Assembly: GCA_944321845.1 (NCBI GenBank)
Contig: CALUMT010000040.1
Coordinates: 1-64,000 of the forward strand
Source of the DNA: an uncultured Butyricimonas sp.
GTDB lineage: Bacteria > Bacteroidota > Bacteroidia > Bacteroidales > Marinifilaceae
Length of the DNA stretch: 64,000 nucleotides
Direction: 5' to 3'
In this document: positions 34,784-44,882 of the stretch, in pieces
Layout of the letters: every line of letters starts with the position of its first letter
How positions within the stretch are numbered: position 1 is the first letter of the stretch
Translations under genes and position numbers: made by a program
Notes under the pieces: model-generated
The model's database searches: none
The model's input: the letters and a program-made list of their open reading frames with translations, nothing else
What the model was told of the DNA's origin: nothing

Positions 34784-37288
34784 TTATTTGAATAATTTGT
34801 TCAGTCCCTTGAGCAGATCTTTCTTGAGATTTTTGGTGGCTTCTTTTTCGATAGATTTCAGGGCTTTTGTCAAGTCCGGGGAAACCGTCGGTTTGTCAAG
34901 AGTACCCCCGATTTTCACATCCACGTCCAAGGCTTTGATATTGTCGGATCCGGGGATGGCCTTCAACACGTTGTTGATGTCTTTCCCGAAGTATTCGCGG
35001 GCGATGTTCATGGATAGGATATAGTTCAGTTTTCCGTCAGCGGATTGTGTCCCCTGTATGGTGGTCTTGTTGCCGGCGATCATGGTGGTGAAGGGTTCTA
35101 CCGTGATGTTGCCGTCGGTAACCTTGAATTTGATGTTCAGTTTGGAGATACTGAGACGACTGAGTTCCTCGTTCTTCAACAGCGAGGAAAGCTGGTTCAG
35201 GGTGGGATTATCGTTGATCAGGAAGCCGATCGTGGATAATTCCCCGTTTCCGTTGGCCGTGGTCATCACGAGATTCATTTCCTGGTCCAGATTGGCTACC
35301 AGTTTCATGTCTGCCGAGATTTTTCCGGAACAGTTCATGGCGACGGGAATGCTTTGACGCACGAAACTGAAAGCCTGATAGGCGGACTGAATATCGAAAT
35401 CTTTGGCGTTGATACTCAGGTTTACGGATGGGATTTCGGGATTTTTCGTGTTGTATGCCCCGCTCATGCTGAATTTACCTTCGAGCAGATCCATGTCCAG
35501 GTTCTGGAGAGAGGCGATACCTTCACGGGTGGTAATGGTTCCCTTGATATTGTTGATGGTCAAATTGTCAAAAAGAAGTTTCTTGATATCGGCCTTGATG
35601 TTCAATTGTAAATCCTTGGGTACTTCCAGTACGCTTCCGGTACTTGCCTGGGAAGCGGCAGGGGTAGCTGTTTGGGTCCCCGTTTGTGTGGTTGTATCAG
35701 CTGCTTGTGTCGGGATAGAAGTCATGAACTCGTTCAGGTTGATGTTGTTGGACGTGAGCGAGAAATCCCCCTTGAGTGTCTGGTTCTTGAAAATGTAAGG
35801 CAGGTAATTGGAGAGATTTCCGGCCAGCGTGAAGTCGGATGAGTTGATATTTACTTGTAGTTTCTTCAGGTTCAGCCGGGCCGGGGTAATTTGCACGGTT
35901 CCGGTGGGGACGGCTATTCCTTGCGGGAAATCCTTGCTTTTAAACAGCACGTCTTTCAAGGAAATCTCGCCGGAAGCGGAGAATTTCTCGTATTCCTCTT
36001 TCTCGATATACTGGTATTTCCCGTTGAATGCCAGGTCTGTGGTGAGGATTCCCTGGAGGGTCATATCCTCCAGCGGCAGGGCTTTCTTCAGGCTCTCGAA
36101 ATTGATGGTTCCTTTGGCATTGCCTTTCAGCAGGGGATCCTCCGGGTTCTCCACGAGCAGATTCATGGAGAACGGGTTACGGGCAATGGTGAACGTGAGG
36201 GTACTGAGGTCAATCTTCGTCAGGGAGATAGCTCCTCCGGGATTTGTTACATTCAGTTTCAGGTTAATGTTCTCGACGGCTTCGGGAAGGTCGGGATATT
36301 GCAGGCAGGCGTTCAGGATATTGAACTTGATATCCAGGGCGGGAAGATGTTCCTCGTAATACTCGCCTTTAGCGCTCAGGTTCAATTGGAATTCCCCGGC
36401 GGTCTTGATGTTTTCCAGTTCCTGTTGAAATTCCTTGGGGATTAAGTTCAGCAGAGTTTCGAAGCGGGTGTCCGGGGCATTGAGTTGCAGATCCATGGTA
36501 TACTTGTCATCCCCGATGCCGAGTTTGCCGGCAAGATTCAGTTTCAGGTCATTGATGGCCAACGTGTTTTCCTGCATCTCGAATTGATAGTTTTGCAGGT
36601 CGGCGCCGACTTTCGCTTGCCATTCCAGGTTCGTGTTGTTCACCCACACGCTGTTACCTTGGCGGAAATAGATGTTTCCCAGGGAGAGCAGAATGTCGAG
36701 CAGCGTGTTGGATTGCGAGAAATTGCCTTGCAGTTTCAGGTTGATTGGCTGGATGGAGGCATACGTGGAGGTTTGGTAATCCTTGTAATCGATATGAAGA
36801 TTTCGGATTTCAATGTCGTTGAGGGAGATGTCCGTTTCATCCGTTTCGGGAGCGGGGGTCTCTGGCGAGGCCGGTGTCACTTCTTCGGACGTGGTGGTGT
36901 CGGAGGGAATAAGTATATCCCAGTTCGCGGAGCCGTCAGCGGAAATCCGGGGATTTATCCGGCAATCCTTGAGCAGAAGGTGATTGATGACCACCTTGTC
37001 GGAAAGCAGGGATTTAAGATTCACGGATGCCTCGAAACGGGGAATGTTTACCAGCGTGTCGGCATTGTTGTTGAAAATGAGTACGTCGTCGAGACTCACG
37101 TTCAGGTCTGGGAAACTCTTGAACATGCTAAGGCTCACATCCCCGATTTTTAGTTCTGATTTGATGTATTTCGAGGATTGCGACTCGATCAACCGGATAA
37201 TGTCTCCCTTGAAGAAAACGGGAATAATGATCAGGGCAATAATAATCACCCCGAAAACAATGGCTAAAGTGATGAGAAATTTTTTCAT
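34784..37288 (-). CDS. AsmA-like protein, 834 aa
   Basis: One N-terminal membrane segment (residues about 4-26, LITLAIVFGVIIIALIIIPVFF) anchors a long periplasmic beta-rich protein. It starts with the AsmA pattern (LKIGDVSLSMFKSFPDLNVSLDDV near 45-65) and ends with an AsmA C-terminal domain (about 640-800). A Thr/Pro/Glu-rich linker lies near 130-150 and a Thr/Gln/Ala-rich one near 525-550. AsmA-family proteins move phospholipids between membranes or affect outer-membrane assembly. The downstream end has an amphipathic Lys-rich tail. It lies 21 bases after the ComEA-like gene. Confidence 0.88.
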   Translation of the reverse strand: MKKFLITLAIVFGVIIIALIIIPVFFKGDIIRLIESQSSKYIKSELKIGDVSLSMFKSFPDLNVSLDDVLIFNNNADTLVNIPRFEASVNLKSLLSDKVVINHLLLKDCRINPRISADGSANWDILIPSDTTTSEEVTPASPETPAPETDETDISLNDIEIRNLHIDYKDYQTSTYASIQPINLKLQGNFSQSNTLLDILLSLGNIYFRQGNSVWVNNTNLEWQAKVGADLQNYQFEMQENTLAINDLKLNLAGKLGIGDDKYTMDLQLNAPDTRFETLLNLIPKEFQQELENIKTAGEFQLNLSAKGEYYEEHLPALDIKFNILNACLQYPDLPEAVENINLKLNVTNPGGAISLTKIDLSTLTFTIARNPFSMNLLVENPEDPLLKGNAKGTINFESLKKALPLEDMTLQGILTTDLAFNGKYQYIEKEEYEKFSASGEISLKDVLFKSKDFPQGIAVPTGTVQITPARLNLKKLQVNINSSDFTLAGNLSNYLPYIFKNQTLKGDFSLTSNNINLNEFMTSIPTQAADTTTQTGTQTATPAASQASTGSVLEVPKDLQLNIKADIKKLLFDNLTINNIKGTITTREGIASLQNLDMDLLEGKFSMSGAYNTKNPEIPSVNLSINAKDFDIQSAYQAFSFVRQSIPVAMNCSGKISADMKLVANLDQEMNLVMTTANGNGELSTIGFLINDNPTLNQLSSLLKNEELSRLSISKLNIKFKVTDGNITVEPFTTMIAGNKTTIQGTQSADGKLNYILSMNIAREYFGKDINNVLKAIPGSDNIKALDVDVKIGGTLDKPTVSPDLTKALKSIEKEATKNLKKDLLKGLNKLFK

Positions 37289-37309
37289 GATATTGTGTTT
37301 TTACGTTGT

Positions 37310-37867
37310 TTACTTGAAATAAGGTTTTATGCGTTTTAATTTATGCGGGGACAATACCCCGTGTGTTTTTAATGAATCGAAAGAAATGTATCCTAACTTT
37401 CGTTTGGCGTTGAAAATGAGTTGCACGTCCTCGTACTCCAGGTAAGGGTGGCGCAAAATGCTTTTGAAACTCATCGTGTCCAGTTCCTTTTTCCGGATGT
37501 GACGGGTGTCCGCGGTGAACAGGGGCAACAGGGAGTCTATGTCAAGATACTTGTACGATAACTCCTTGAGTTGTTTGGGGGAATAAAAACCTCCTAATTG
37601 TTCCCGGTAACGGAGAATCTTTTGGGCGTAGTAAGGTCCGATACCTTTCAGGCGGACTAGCGTGACGCTGTCTGCCGTGTTCAGCTCAATCGTGGAAGTT
37701 TGAGGAAGGACGGGCGTTGGCGGTATCGTCGTGTCGGGCCATTCCGCTTTGGGTAGGATAAAAAAAGGTTGTTCGTTTGATTTCATCACTTTCGGTAGAA
37801 CGAACAGAATGAATATCAAACAAATCAGTACGACAATGCCTTTTTTTTCAGAGCTCCTGATATACAT
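37310..37867 (-). CDS. ComEA-like helix-hairpin-helix protein, 185 aa
   Basis: A short N-terminal cytoplasmic piece is followed by a membrane segment (residues about 13-27, VLICLIFILFVLPKV). Helix-hairpin-helix motifs follow: LNTADSVTLVRLKGIGPYYA near 63-82 with QLGGFYSPKQLKEL after it, and a second copy near 135-175 ending VLSPHKLKRIKPYF. It may bind DNA in the periplasm, as ComEA does in uptake, but no other competence genes are near. Likely cotranscribed with the AsmA-like gene. Confidence 0.85.
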   Translation of the reverse strand: MYIRSSEKKGIVVLICLIFILFVLPKVMKSNEQPFFILPKAEWPDTTIPPTPVLPQTSTIELNTADSVTLVRLKGIGPYYAQKILRYREQLGGFYSPKQLKELSYKYLDIDSLLPLFTADTRHIRKKELDTMSFKSILRHPYLEYEDVQLIFNAKRKLGYISFDSLKTHGVLSPHKLKRIKPYFK

Positions 37868-38030
37868 GATTTCTTGACCAAAGGTTACTTCCGTTTGTAA
37901 AAATAGTATATGTTGTGGCTTTTTCCAAGTGCGGGGTAAATAATAAATTCCGGGCCTGAAATGTATGTCGGTTATAATAAGTAAATTACATTTCTGTGCG
38001 AAAAAAATGATAAAAATAATGCGGAATTAA

Positions 38031-38061
38031 TTTGCGAAATACGGGGAAAGATATACCTTTG
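38031..38061 (+). promoter_or_regulatory. Promoter of tRNA-Lys
   Basis: TTTG (38031-38034), 19 bases, then TACCTTTG (38054-38061). The expected start is near 38068, 20 bases before the tRNA. The same boxes and spacing occur before tRNA-Phe. Confidence 0.8.
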
Positions 38062-38087
38062 CACCGCAATTGTAAGAAACGATTGTC

Positions 38088-38160
38088 GATTCAGTAGCTC
38101 AGCAGGTAGAGCACAACACTTTTAATGTTGGGGTCCTGGGTTCGAATCCCAGCTGGATCA
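38088..38160 (+). tRNA. tRNA-Lys (anticodon TTT)
   Basis: A 73-base cloverleaf: acceptor GATTCAG/CTGGATC with one G-U pair, D arm GCTC/GAGC, anticodon stem CAACA/TGTTG around CTTTTAA giving TTT, T arm CTGGG/CCCAG with TTCGAAT. Discriminator A at 38160; CCA not encoded. Confidence 0.97.
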
Positions 38161-38169
38161 CGAAAATGA

Positions 38170-38208
38170 AAGCTCTTTAAACGGTTGGTTTAGGGAGCTT
38201 ATTTTTTT
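38170..38208 (+). terminator. Terminator of tRNA-Lys
   Basis: A 13-bp stem with two G-U pairs (38170-38182 with 38188-38200) and a 5-base loop, followed by a T run at 38202-38208. Confidence 0.8.
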
Positions 38209-38241
38209 AGACTAAAGGAACACTTAAATTCGAAGGCTATA

Positions 38242-39459
38242 ATGGAAACCGTAAGAAACATATTGAGTTACCTGGGCATTGATTCTGCCGGGATCGGGGA
38301 TTTCATAACCGTGTTGGTGCAGGTCCTACTGATGATCGTGGTGGGGATTGCCATCTATTGGATAGCGAAAAAATGGTTGGCGAAACTGATTATTAAGTTG
38401 GCCGGAAAAACGGCGACAACGTGGGATGATCTGATGTTTGACCAGCGATTCTTTGCCAGTCTCGGTTTATTGATTGCGCCGCTTGTCATTGAATTGTTCC
38501 TGTTCACCCGTCTGCCCGAGGATTGGACCTATTTTGCCTTGCTGGATAAGATTATAAAGATTTGGATCACGCTGGCGTTGATCTTTATGGTGTCGGCCGT
38601 GCTGGACGGGATGAACCGTATCTATGAGACCTACCCGATGGCCCGACATCGCCCGTTGAAAGTGTTTATACAGGTATTCAAAATCTTTTTATACTGTGCC
38701 GGGTTCATCGTGGTGATTAGCCTGTTGTTGAATAAATCGCCGGAAACCTTGTTGGTGGGGATGGGTGCATTCGCGGCCGTGCTGATGCTGGTGTTCAAGG
38801 ACGCTATCCTGGGATTCGTGGCCGGGGTACAGTTGATTGCCAACAAAATGGTGAGGATTGGTGATTGGATTGTGATGCCGGAATGTAATGCCGACGGGGA
38901 GGTGCAGGAAATAAACCTGACCACGGTGAAGGTACAGAACTGGGACAAGACGATATCCACCATACCGACCTATAAACTGGTATCCGAGTCATTCACCAAC
39001 TGGAGGGGAATGTGGGAAGCCGGGGGGCGGCGCATCAAGCGTTCCGTGAATATCGACATCCATTCTATTCATTACCTGACCCGGGAGGAAATCGAGGAAT
39101 TGAAAAAATCCTCCCTTTTGAAATCCTACATGGAGCAGAAGGAAAAAGAATTGGCTGACTACAATGCCGATCGGGGAATCGTGCTGGATGAAAAGCGCAT
39201 GACGAATATCGGGACCTTCCGGGAATACATGGAAGCCTGGTTGTCTGCCAATCCGGATATAAATCTGGGGTTGACCCACATGGTCCGTCAGTTGCAACCC
39301 GGCCCGACGGGAGTTCCCCTGGAGATTTACTGTTTCTCGGCCCGCCAGACCTGGGTGGATTACGAGCGGGTGCAAGCCGATATTTTCGACCACGTGTTTG
39401 CCGTGTTGCCCTTGTTCGGGTTGCGGGCTTACGAGTATGCGGGGCGGGAAATGGCTTAA
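38242..39459 (+). CDS. Mechanosensitive ion channel, YbdG-like MscS family, 405 aa
   Basis: Inner-membrane channel. There are about five membrane segments: residues 18-45, 72-92, 100-122, 138-165 and the pore-lining helix near 170-195 (LVGMGAFAAVLMLVFKDAILGFVAGVQL). The MscS beta domain follows, with VRIGDWIVMPECNADGEVQEINLTTVKVQNWD near 208-238 and TIPTYKLVSESFTNW. The length and a long cytoplasmic tail match E. coli YbdG (415 aa), which gives small conductance under osmotic shock. It has its own leader after tRNA-Lys. Confidence 0.9.
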   Translation: METVRNILSYLGIDSAGIGDFITVLVQVLLMIVVGIAIYWIAKKWLAKLIIKLAGKTATTWDDLMFDQRFFASLGLLIAPLVIELFLFTRLPEDWTYFALLDKIIKIWITLALIFMVSAVLDGMNRIYETYPMARHRPLKVFIQVFKIFLYCAGFIVVISLLLNKSPETLLVGMGAFAAVLMLVFKDAILGFVAGVQLIANKMVRIGDWIVMPECNADGEVQEINLTTVKVQNWDKTISTIPTYKLVSESFTNWRGMWEAGGRRIKRSVNIDIHSIHYLTREEIEELKKSSLLKSYMEQKEKELADYNADRGIVLDEKRMTNIGTFREYMEAWLSANPDINLGLTHMVRQLQPGPTGVPLEIYCFSARQTWVDYERVQADIFDHVFAVLPLFGLRAYEYAGREMA

Positions 39460-39484
39460 GAAGAGAATAAAAAAAGAGGAATTA

Positions 39485-39526
39485 TTGTGAATTTTTAAAT
39501 ATGCCTTATATCTTTGAGGCATATTT
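39485..39526 (+). promoter_or_regulatory. Promoter of the locus 2 sigma gene inside a perfect 10-bp inverted repeat
   Basis: TTG (39485-39487), 21 bases, then TATCTTTG (39509-39516), a full -7 match. AAATATGCCT (39497-39506) and AGGCATATTT (39517-39526) are perfect reverse complements, and the 10-base gap between them ends exactly with the -7 box. This looks like an operator for a dimeric repressor or activator. It could also fold as a hairpin ending the mechanosensitive-channel transcript, but no T run follows. Transcription would start near 39522. Confidence 0.6.
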
Positions 39527-39563
39527 GAATGTTGGACGATGAAAAAAAAAAGAACGCGAGCTT

Positions 39564-40109
39564 TTGGTGGAATTAAGCCGGGGAAGCGACGGGGCTTTCC
39601 GGGAACTTTTTGATACCTACTACAAGGATTTGGTGCTTTTCGCCGGGACTTATATCCGGGATCTGGCCGCTTGCGAGGACATCGTGCAACAGCAATTCGT
39701 GAATCTGTGGGAGAAAAGGGGGGAGGCTGGTGTTATATTGTCATTGAAATCATTTCTGTTGAAATCCGTGCAGAATGCCTGCTTGAGCGAGTTGCGCCAC
39801 CTGGGACACGAGAACAAGTACGCGGAATGGATGGCCGAGACTCCGACAATCTATGCCCGGGAGACGGAAGAATACATTTTTTATTCCGAATTGCAGGAAC
39901 TCTTGCAGGAGGCATTGGAGCATTTGACCCCGATACAGCGGAAATGTTTCGAGATGAACCGGCTTCAGGGCGTCAAGCAGCAGCAAATAGCGGAAGAACT
40001 GAATGTTTCCCTGCGGACCGTGGAATTACGGACTGCTGAAGCCTTGAAGATATTGCGCTCGTATTTAAAGCATTACTTCTCTCTGGTAATTTTTTTTCTG
40101 CAGTTATAA
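39564..40109 (+). CDS. ECF sigma factor of uptake locus 2, 181 aa as read; start uncertain
   Basis: Region 2 (LSRGSDGAFRELFDTYYKDL near the N terminus, then CEDIVQQQFVNLWE) and region 4 (LQGVKQQQIAEELNVSLRTV near 140-160) are clear, and a fecR follows. The frame opens only at a TTG (39564) or GTG (39567). The best ATG (39529), preceded by a good promoter, is out of frame by one base because of a run of ten A (39542-39551). With eleven A the protein would begin MLDDEKKKKERELLVELSRG or similar, which looks like a normal sigma N terminus. Slippage, phase variation, a real mutation or an assembly error could explain it. Confidence 0.85.
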   Translation: MVELSRGSDGAFRELFDTYYKDLVLFAGTYIRDLAACEDIVQQQFVNLWEKRGEAGVILSLKSFLLKSVQNACLSELRHLGHENKYAEWMAETPTIYARETEEYIFYSELQELLQEALEHLTPIQRKCFEMNRLQGVKQQQIAEELNVSLRTVELRTAEALKILRSYLKHYFSLVIFFLQL

Positions 40110-40175
40110 AAAAATTTTTCGATTTTCATTGCGGGTTTTTCTTGTTGAGGCGTCTTTTCCTAAAAAGAGGAAAAT

Positions 40176-41339
40176 ATGCAACACGAGGAAACACGTATTG
40201 ATGAATTGATAGACCGCTATTTTGCGAAAACGCTGACTCCCGCTGAAACGGAGGAACTGAAATTCTGGTTGGGGGACGATGAGCATCTTCGCTATTTCCT
40301 GAAGCGACAGAATCTGTATGATGCCTGTCATCCGGCATTCTCCCCGGGGACCATTAACGAGGAACGGGCATATCGTGAAATACAGGCCCGTCTGCGTCCC
40401 GTGCGGCGTCTGTTTCCCTGGACACGGGTTGCCGCTGCAATCGTGTTTTTGGCCATTATTATCGGTGGAGTATTTTTGCTCGTGACCCGTGAAAACAAGA
40501 TTACCGTTCAGCCCGTGGCACAACACGTGACAAGAGAACTTCCTGCCGTGACGTTGACCCTTTCTTCCGGAGAGGAAATCGTGCTGTCCGATGAGAAAAG
40601 CCGGGAGATTGTTGCCGATAGTGGGACGGTTGCTCGTGGGGATAAAAAACAGTTGACTTATGCTTCCTCTGCAAACGTTGAAGATTCCGTGATTTATCAC
40701 GAGTTGAGCGTGCCCCGGGGCGGCGAATTTTTCCTGGAATTAAGTGATAAGACAAAAATCTGGATAAACGCAGAGACCACGGTCCGTTATCCCGTGAAAT
40801 TTGCCCGGGGAGAGCGCAAGATCTTTGTTGACGGGGAGGCCTACCTGGAAGTGCATCGGGATACGTCGGCTCCTTTCTCGGTAGTCATGGCTCGTAACGA
40901 AGTGACTGTATTGGGAACCGCCTTTAATGTGAATTCTTATCCCGATATGGAGGAGGACCGTGTTACGTTGGTTTCCGGAAAAGTACGGGTGTATTCTGGG
41001 AAAAAAGGCGAACAGTTGATTTTGAACCCGGGGGAACAGGCCGTTATCCAACGGGAAGAGGGGCAAATGACGAAACGGCTGGTGGATACCGGCATCTATT
41101 GTAGTTGGAAAGATGGTACGCTGGTTTTCCAGAACAACACCTTGGAGGAGATTCTCCGGGTACTTTCCCGTCAGTACGACGTGGAAGTGTACTGGCATGA
41201 TGAGACCTTGAAACGATATACCTTCTCCGGTGAGTTGAAGCGATACGACAATATTGATGAGGTGTTGAAACTGATGGGATACACTGACGACGTGAAATTC
41301 ACCTTACACGGAAAGAAAATAATAGTAGCTAGACCATAA
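40176..41339 (+). CDS. FecR-family anti-sigma factor, locus 2, 387 aa
   Basis: Same architecture as the locus 1 protein: cytoplasmic N-terminal part with IDELIDRYFAKTLTPAETEE (residues about 8-27), a membrane segment near residues 88-110 (VAAAIVFLAIIIGGVFLLV), the FecR domain starting LSVPRGGEFFLELSDKTKIW near 177, and a C-terminal DUF4974 domain (about 315-387). Here RGGEF is encoded without a long G run. It should bind the preceding ECF sigma factor and respond to the STN domain of the susC that follows. Confidence 0.92.
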   Translation: MQHEETRIDELIDRYFAKTLTPAETEELKFWLGDDEHLRYFLKRQNLYDACHPAFSPGTINEERAYREIQARLRPVRRLFPWTRVAAAIVFLAIIIGGVFLLVTRENKITVQPVAQHVTRELPAVTLTLSSGEEIVLSDEKSREIVADSGTVARGDKKQLTYASSANVEDSVIYHELSVPRGGEFFLELSDKTKIWINAETTVRYPVKFARGERKIFVDGEAYLEVHRDTSAPFSVVMARNEVTVLGTAFNVNSYPDMEEDRVTLVSGKVRVYSGKKGEQLILNPGEQAVIQREEGQMTKRLVDTGIYCSWKDGTLVFQNNTLEEILRVLSRQYDVEVYWHDETLKRYTFSGELKRYDNIDEVLKLMGYTDDVKFTLHGKKIIVARP

Positions 41340-41347
41340 AGAAAAAA

Positions 41348-41380
41348 GAGAATCGGGATGGTGGCACATCCCAGGTTCTC
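41348..41380 (+). promoter_or_regulatory. Hairpin between fecR and susC (locus 2)
   Basis: About 13 bp of stem with one bulge: GAGAATC (41348-41354) pairs with GGTTCTC (41374-41380) and GGGATG (41355-41360) with CATCCC (41367-41372), around a 6-base loop. No T run follows. It is in the same place as the hairpin pair of locus 1. Confidence 0.55.
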
Positions 41381-41412
41381 CCATTGTTATTCACATAGTA
41401 ATACACAAAATT

Positions 41413-44400
41413 ATGACAAAAAAACCACATTTCAATCCTCCTCGAGAGGAGGGACGCTTAAAAAAGTTTAATTGGCAAAGGCTTTTGCTGATTTTAATGC
41501 TCGTCGGAATCTTTGGCCCCTTGAAGGCGCAATCCGGGAACGAGGAAATCACCTTGAACTTGAAGAATGCCAAGATGGCGGCATTCGTCAAGGAAATAAA
41601 AGCACAGGCCGGTTATACTTTTTTCTACAACGACAGTACAGCCAAAGCCATCGAACCCATCACGATAAGCGTGAGGAAGGCAACATTGAAATCCGTGTTG
41701 GAAGAAGAGGTCGCTAAAAAAGGTTTCACTTACATTATCGAGGACAAGACCGTGGTGATTAAGAAGAAAACTACGACCGTTACCCAGGTGGATTTGATAG
41801 AGGTGACAGGTAAGGTCACGGATGAGGATGGTAACCCGATTCCGGGAGCGACTGTATTGGTCCAAGGAACTACCCAGGGGGTTGCCTCGGATGTGGATGG
41901 CCGTTACACGTTGCGGATGAAATCGGATGACGTGTTGAAGGTGTCATTCGTGGGATACGAAACGGCAATCATCCCCGTGCAGGGTAAAAAACGGGTAAAT
42001 GTGGTATTGAAGTCCACGACCAAGGACTTGGAAGAAGTATCTGTGGTGGCTTTCGGTACGCAGAAGAAAGAGAGTGTGGTATCGGCTATCACCACGGTTC
42101 GCCCGATGGACTTGAAATCTTCCAACAGTGACTTGACTTCTAGCTTTGCCGGTAAGATTGCCGGTGTGATTGGTTGGCAGACGGGGGGTATCCCGGGAGC
42201 CTTGACCGAGGAGGAAATGAATACTAAATTCTATATCCGGGGTATTACCTCCTTCCAAACGGGTGCCAATATCGACCCGTTGATTTTGATTGACGGGGTG
42301 GAATCTTCCAAATTGGATTTATCCCGTATTGCCCCGGAGGATATAGAAAGTTTCAGTGTGTTGAAAGATGCTTCCGCTACAGCCATGTACGGAGCTCGTG
42401 GTGCTAATGGAGTTATCTTGGTAAACACGAAAAAGGGAGAGGAGGGTAGTGTTTATGCATCTTTCCGTTATGAATCTATATTCTCTATGCCAACGAAGGA
42501 AATAGAGATTGTAGATCCAATTACTTACATGCGAATGTATAATCAAGCATTTATTGGGCGTTCTCAAGCTGGAACACCGAAATACACGGAAGAACAGATT
42601 AACCGAACTGCTTCAGATAAATATCCTTACTTGGGTTTATCCTGCGAATGATTGGTATGGTATGATGTTTAAAGATTATAATACGAATCATCATTTAGGA
42701 CTAAGTATTCGAGGAGGTGGAAAAGTTATCCAATATTATGCATCAGTGAATTATAATCGGGATCAGGGGATGTTAAAGACAGATAAATTAAATGATTTCG
42801 ATTGTAATATTACTAATAATCAGACGGCATTTCGAGTAAATCTGAATATTGATTTAAAAGCAGGGATTAAATTGTTAATAAATTCTTCTGCTACTTTAGA
42901 TAAATATCATGGGCCATTGAATAGTATGAGTGAAGCTTATTGGCTGGCTTTTAATGCATCTCCGGTAGATTTTGCTCCCTTGTATCCTGGTGATGATACC
43001 TATAACTGGCCTCATCTTCGTTTTGGAACGACTCCGGCACAACAGGTTAATCCTTATATGTTACTTCAACAAGGTTACTTGGAACGTACTCGTTATACAA
43101 CAACGAATAAGGCAGAATATATTCATAATTTATCTTCTTTAATTAAAGGCTTGGAATTGAGAGCAAGTGTTTCAATGGTACAGTCTGGATATTATACAAC
43201 AGGTTTTACAACAGGGCCCTATAGATATGCATTGGTAAATTATGATTTTGAAACAGGAAAGCATGTTTTACAAGCGATAGATCCATTTTATTCACATAGA
43301 ACTTTAGAGGTTGATGGAGATAACAGTGTTTCAACAACAGATACACAGATAACATATGAAGGACGTTTATTGCATACTGCGGCTTGGAAAGACCACCAAA
43401 CGTCATTGACTGCTGTATTTCAGGCTCAGGAACAAACTTATACTCCAATTACTTCTGTTTTGAATGGTATGCCTAGAAGGAATTTAACATTTTCTATGAG
43501 AGGTAGTTATGGGTATAAAGATCGTTATTTTATAGAAGGAAGTTTTGGATATAATGGTTCCGAACGGTTTAGTGAAAAAAATCGGATGGGATTTTTTCCT
43601 GCAGGAGGATTGGCTTGGGTTGTATCAAGTGAACCATTTATGGCTTCTTCATCCAATTGGTTGTCTTATTTGAAATTTAGAGCTTCTTATGGTAAAGTTG
43701 GAAATGATGGGATTATTGCAGAACCTCGTTTTGTATTTTTACCAACAATAGAAACTCCATTTGAATTGACTTACAATGATCCTGTCCCTTTTGGAAAGTA
43801 TATAGAAAGGTATAGGGTTTCTTCTTATGCAAATGAAAATATTCAGTGGGAAATTGCAGAACAGGTGAATTTAGGTGTTGAGGTTAAGTTGTTTGATGGA
43901 TTATTTGAATTTACATTAGATGCCTATCAAGAGATTCGGCATAATATTATAGCTAATCGTACAACAATTCCAGCTTCAATGGGAGTTGAGGTCGCTCCTT
44001 TGGATAATATAGGTAAAGCTCGTTCTCGTGGTATTGATTTTTCTGGAAAAATTCAGCATGCTTTTTCGAATGATTTTTGGATTATTCTAAATGGAACTTT
44101 GACTTATAATAAAACTGTTTATAAAGAGATAGAAGAAGCAACAGACAAACCAGTTTGGCAACGTAAAAAAGGAAATATCTCAACAGATTGGTTATATAGC
44201 AGAAGGGTTATTTAAAGATCAAGCAGAAATTGATAATTCACCTGTGCAGGGAGGAGATGTGATGCCTGGGGATATTCGCTATCGGGATTTAAATGATGAT
44301 GGTGTAATTGATGTAAATGATGCTACTTATATTGGCTTTCCAGAAACACCGAGACTGGTTTATGGATTCCAAGGATTTCTAAATTACAAAAATTGGGAAT

Positions 44401-44864
44401 TTAGTTTTGCTTTTCAAGGTTCGGGTAAACGTTCATTTTTTATGAATCCAGCTAAAATTTCTCCATTTACTGATGACCATGCTATGTTAAAAGCCATATA
44501 TGAAGATCACTGGTCAGAGGATAATATGGCGAATAAACCTTTCTGGCCTCGTCTTTCAACTTATAATATTACACAGCATAATCCGCAGGAAGATTGGTAT
44601 AATGAGAATAATGCAGAGATCCGTAAGAGTACGTATTTTATGCGAGAGTGTAGTTTCTTACGTTGCACTTCTTTGGAATTAGCATATAATCTTTCAGCAG
44701 AATTAATGACAAAATGGAAATTGCAAAATGTAAGATTCTTTGTTCGAGCAAATAATCCATTTTTGATATCTAATTTTAAAGTATGGGATGTTGAATTGGG
44801 AGAAGATGGTTTTAATTATCCAATTCAAAAAACTTATGCTGTAGGTTTAAATTTTAGTTTCTAA
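41413..44864 (+). pseudogene. SusC/RagA-like TonB-dependent channel, broken by two frameshifts
   Basis: The three consecutive frames 41413-42651, about 42640-44215 and about 44180-44864 together make one SusC: signal peptide, STN domain (about 45-105), carboxypeptidase-like domain (VTGKVTDEDGNPIPGATVLV), plug ending LKDASATAMYGARGANGVI, then the barrel to a terminal Phe. The first shift is one extra base at about 42631-42635: dropping one G of GGG restores reading into YPANDWYG. The second lies between 44163 and 44180 (net one base gained or two lost), before IGYIAEGLFKDQAEI. The plug region has normal G+C (30 of 60 at 41521-41580); the barrel is A+T rich (17 of 60 at 44041-44100). As read it cannot make a channel, only an N-terminal fragment with signalling and plug domains. 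Confidence 0.88.
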
Positions 44865-44882
44865 TCTTAATCAGATATTTCT

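Noticed and set aside
41413-42651. Calling the three susC pieces three separate genes
   Set aside because: Each piece continues the SusC alignment of the previous one at the shift point, and only the first has a signal peptide.
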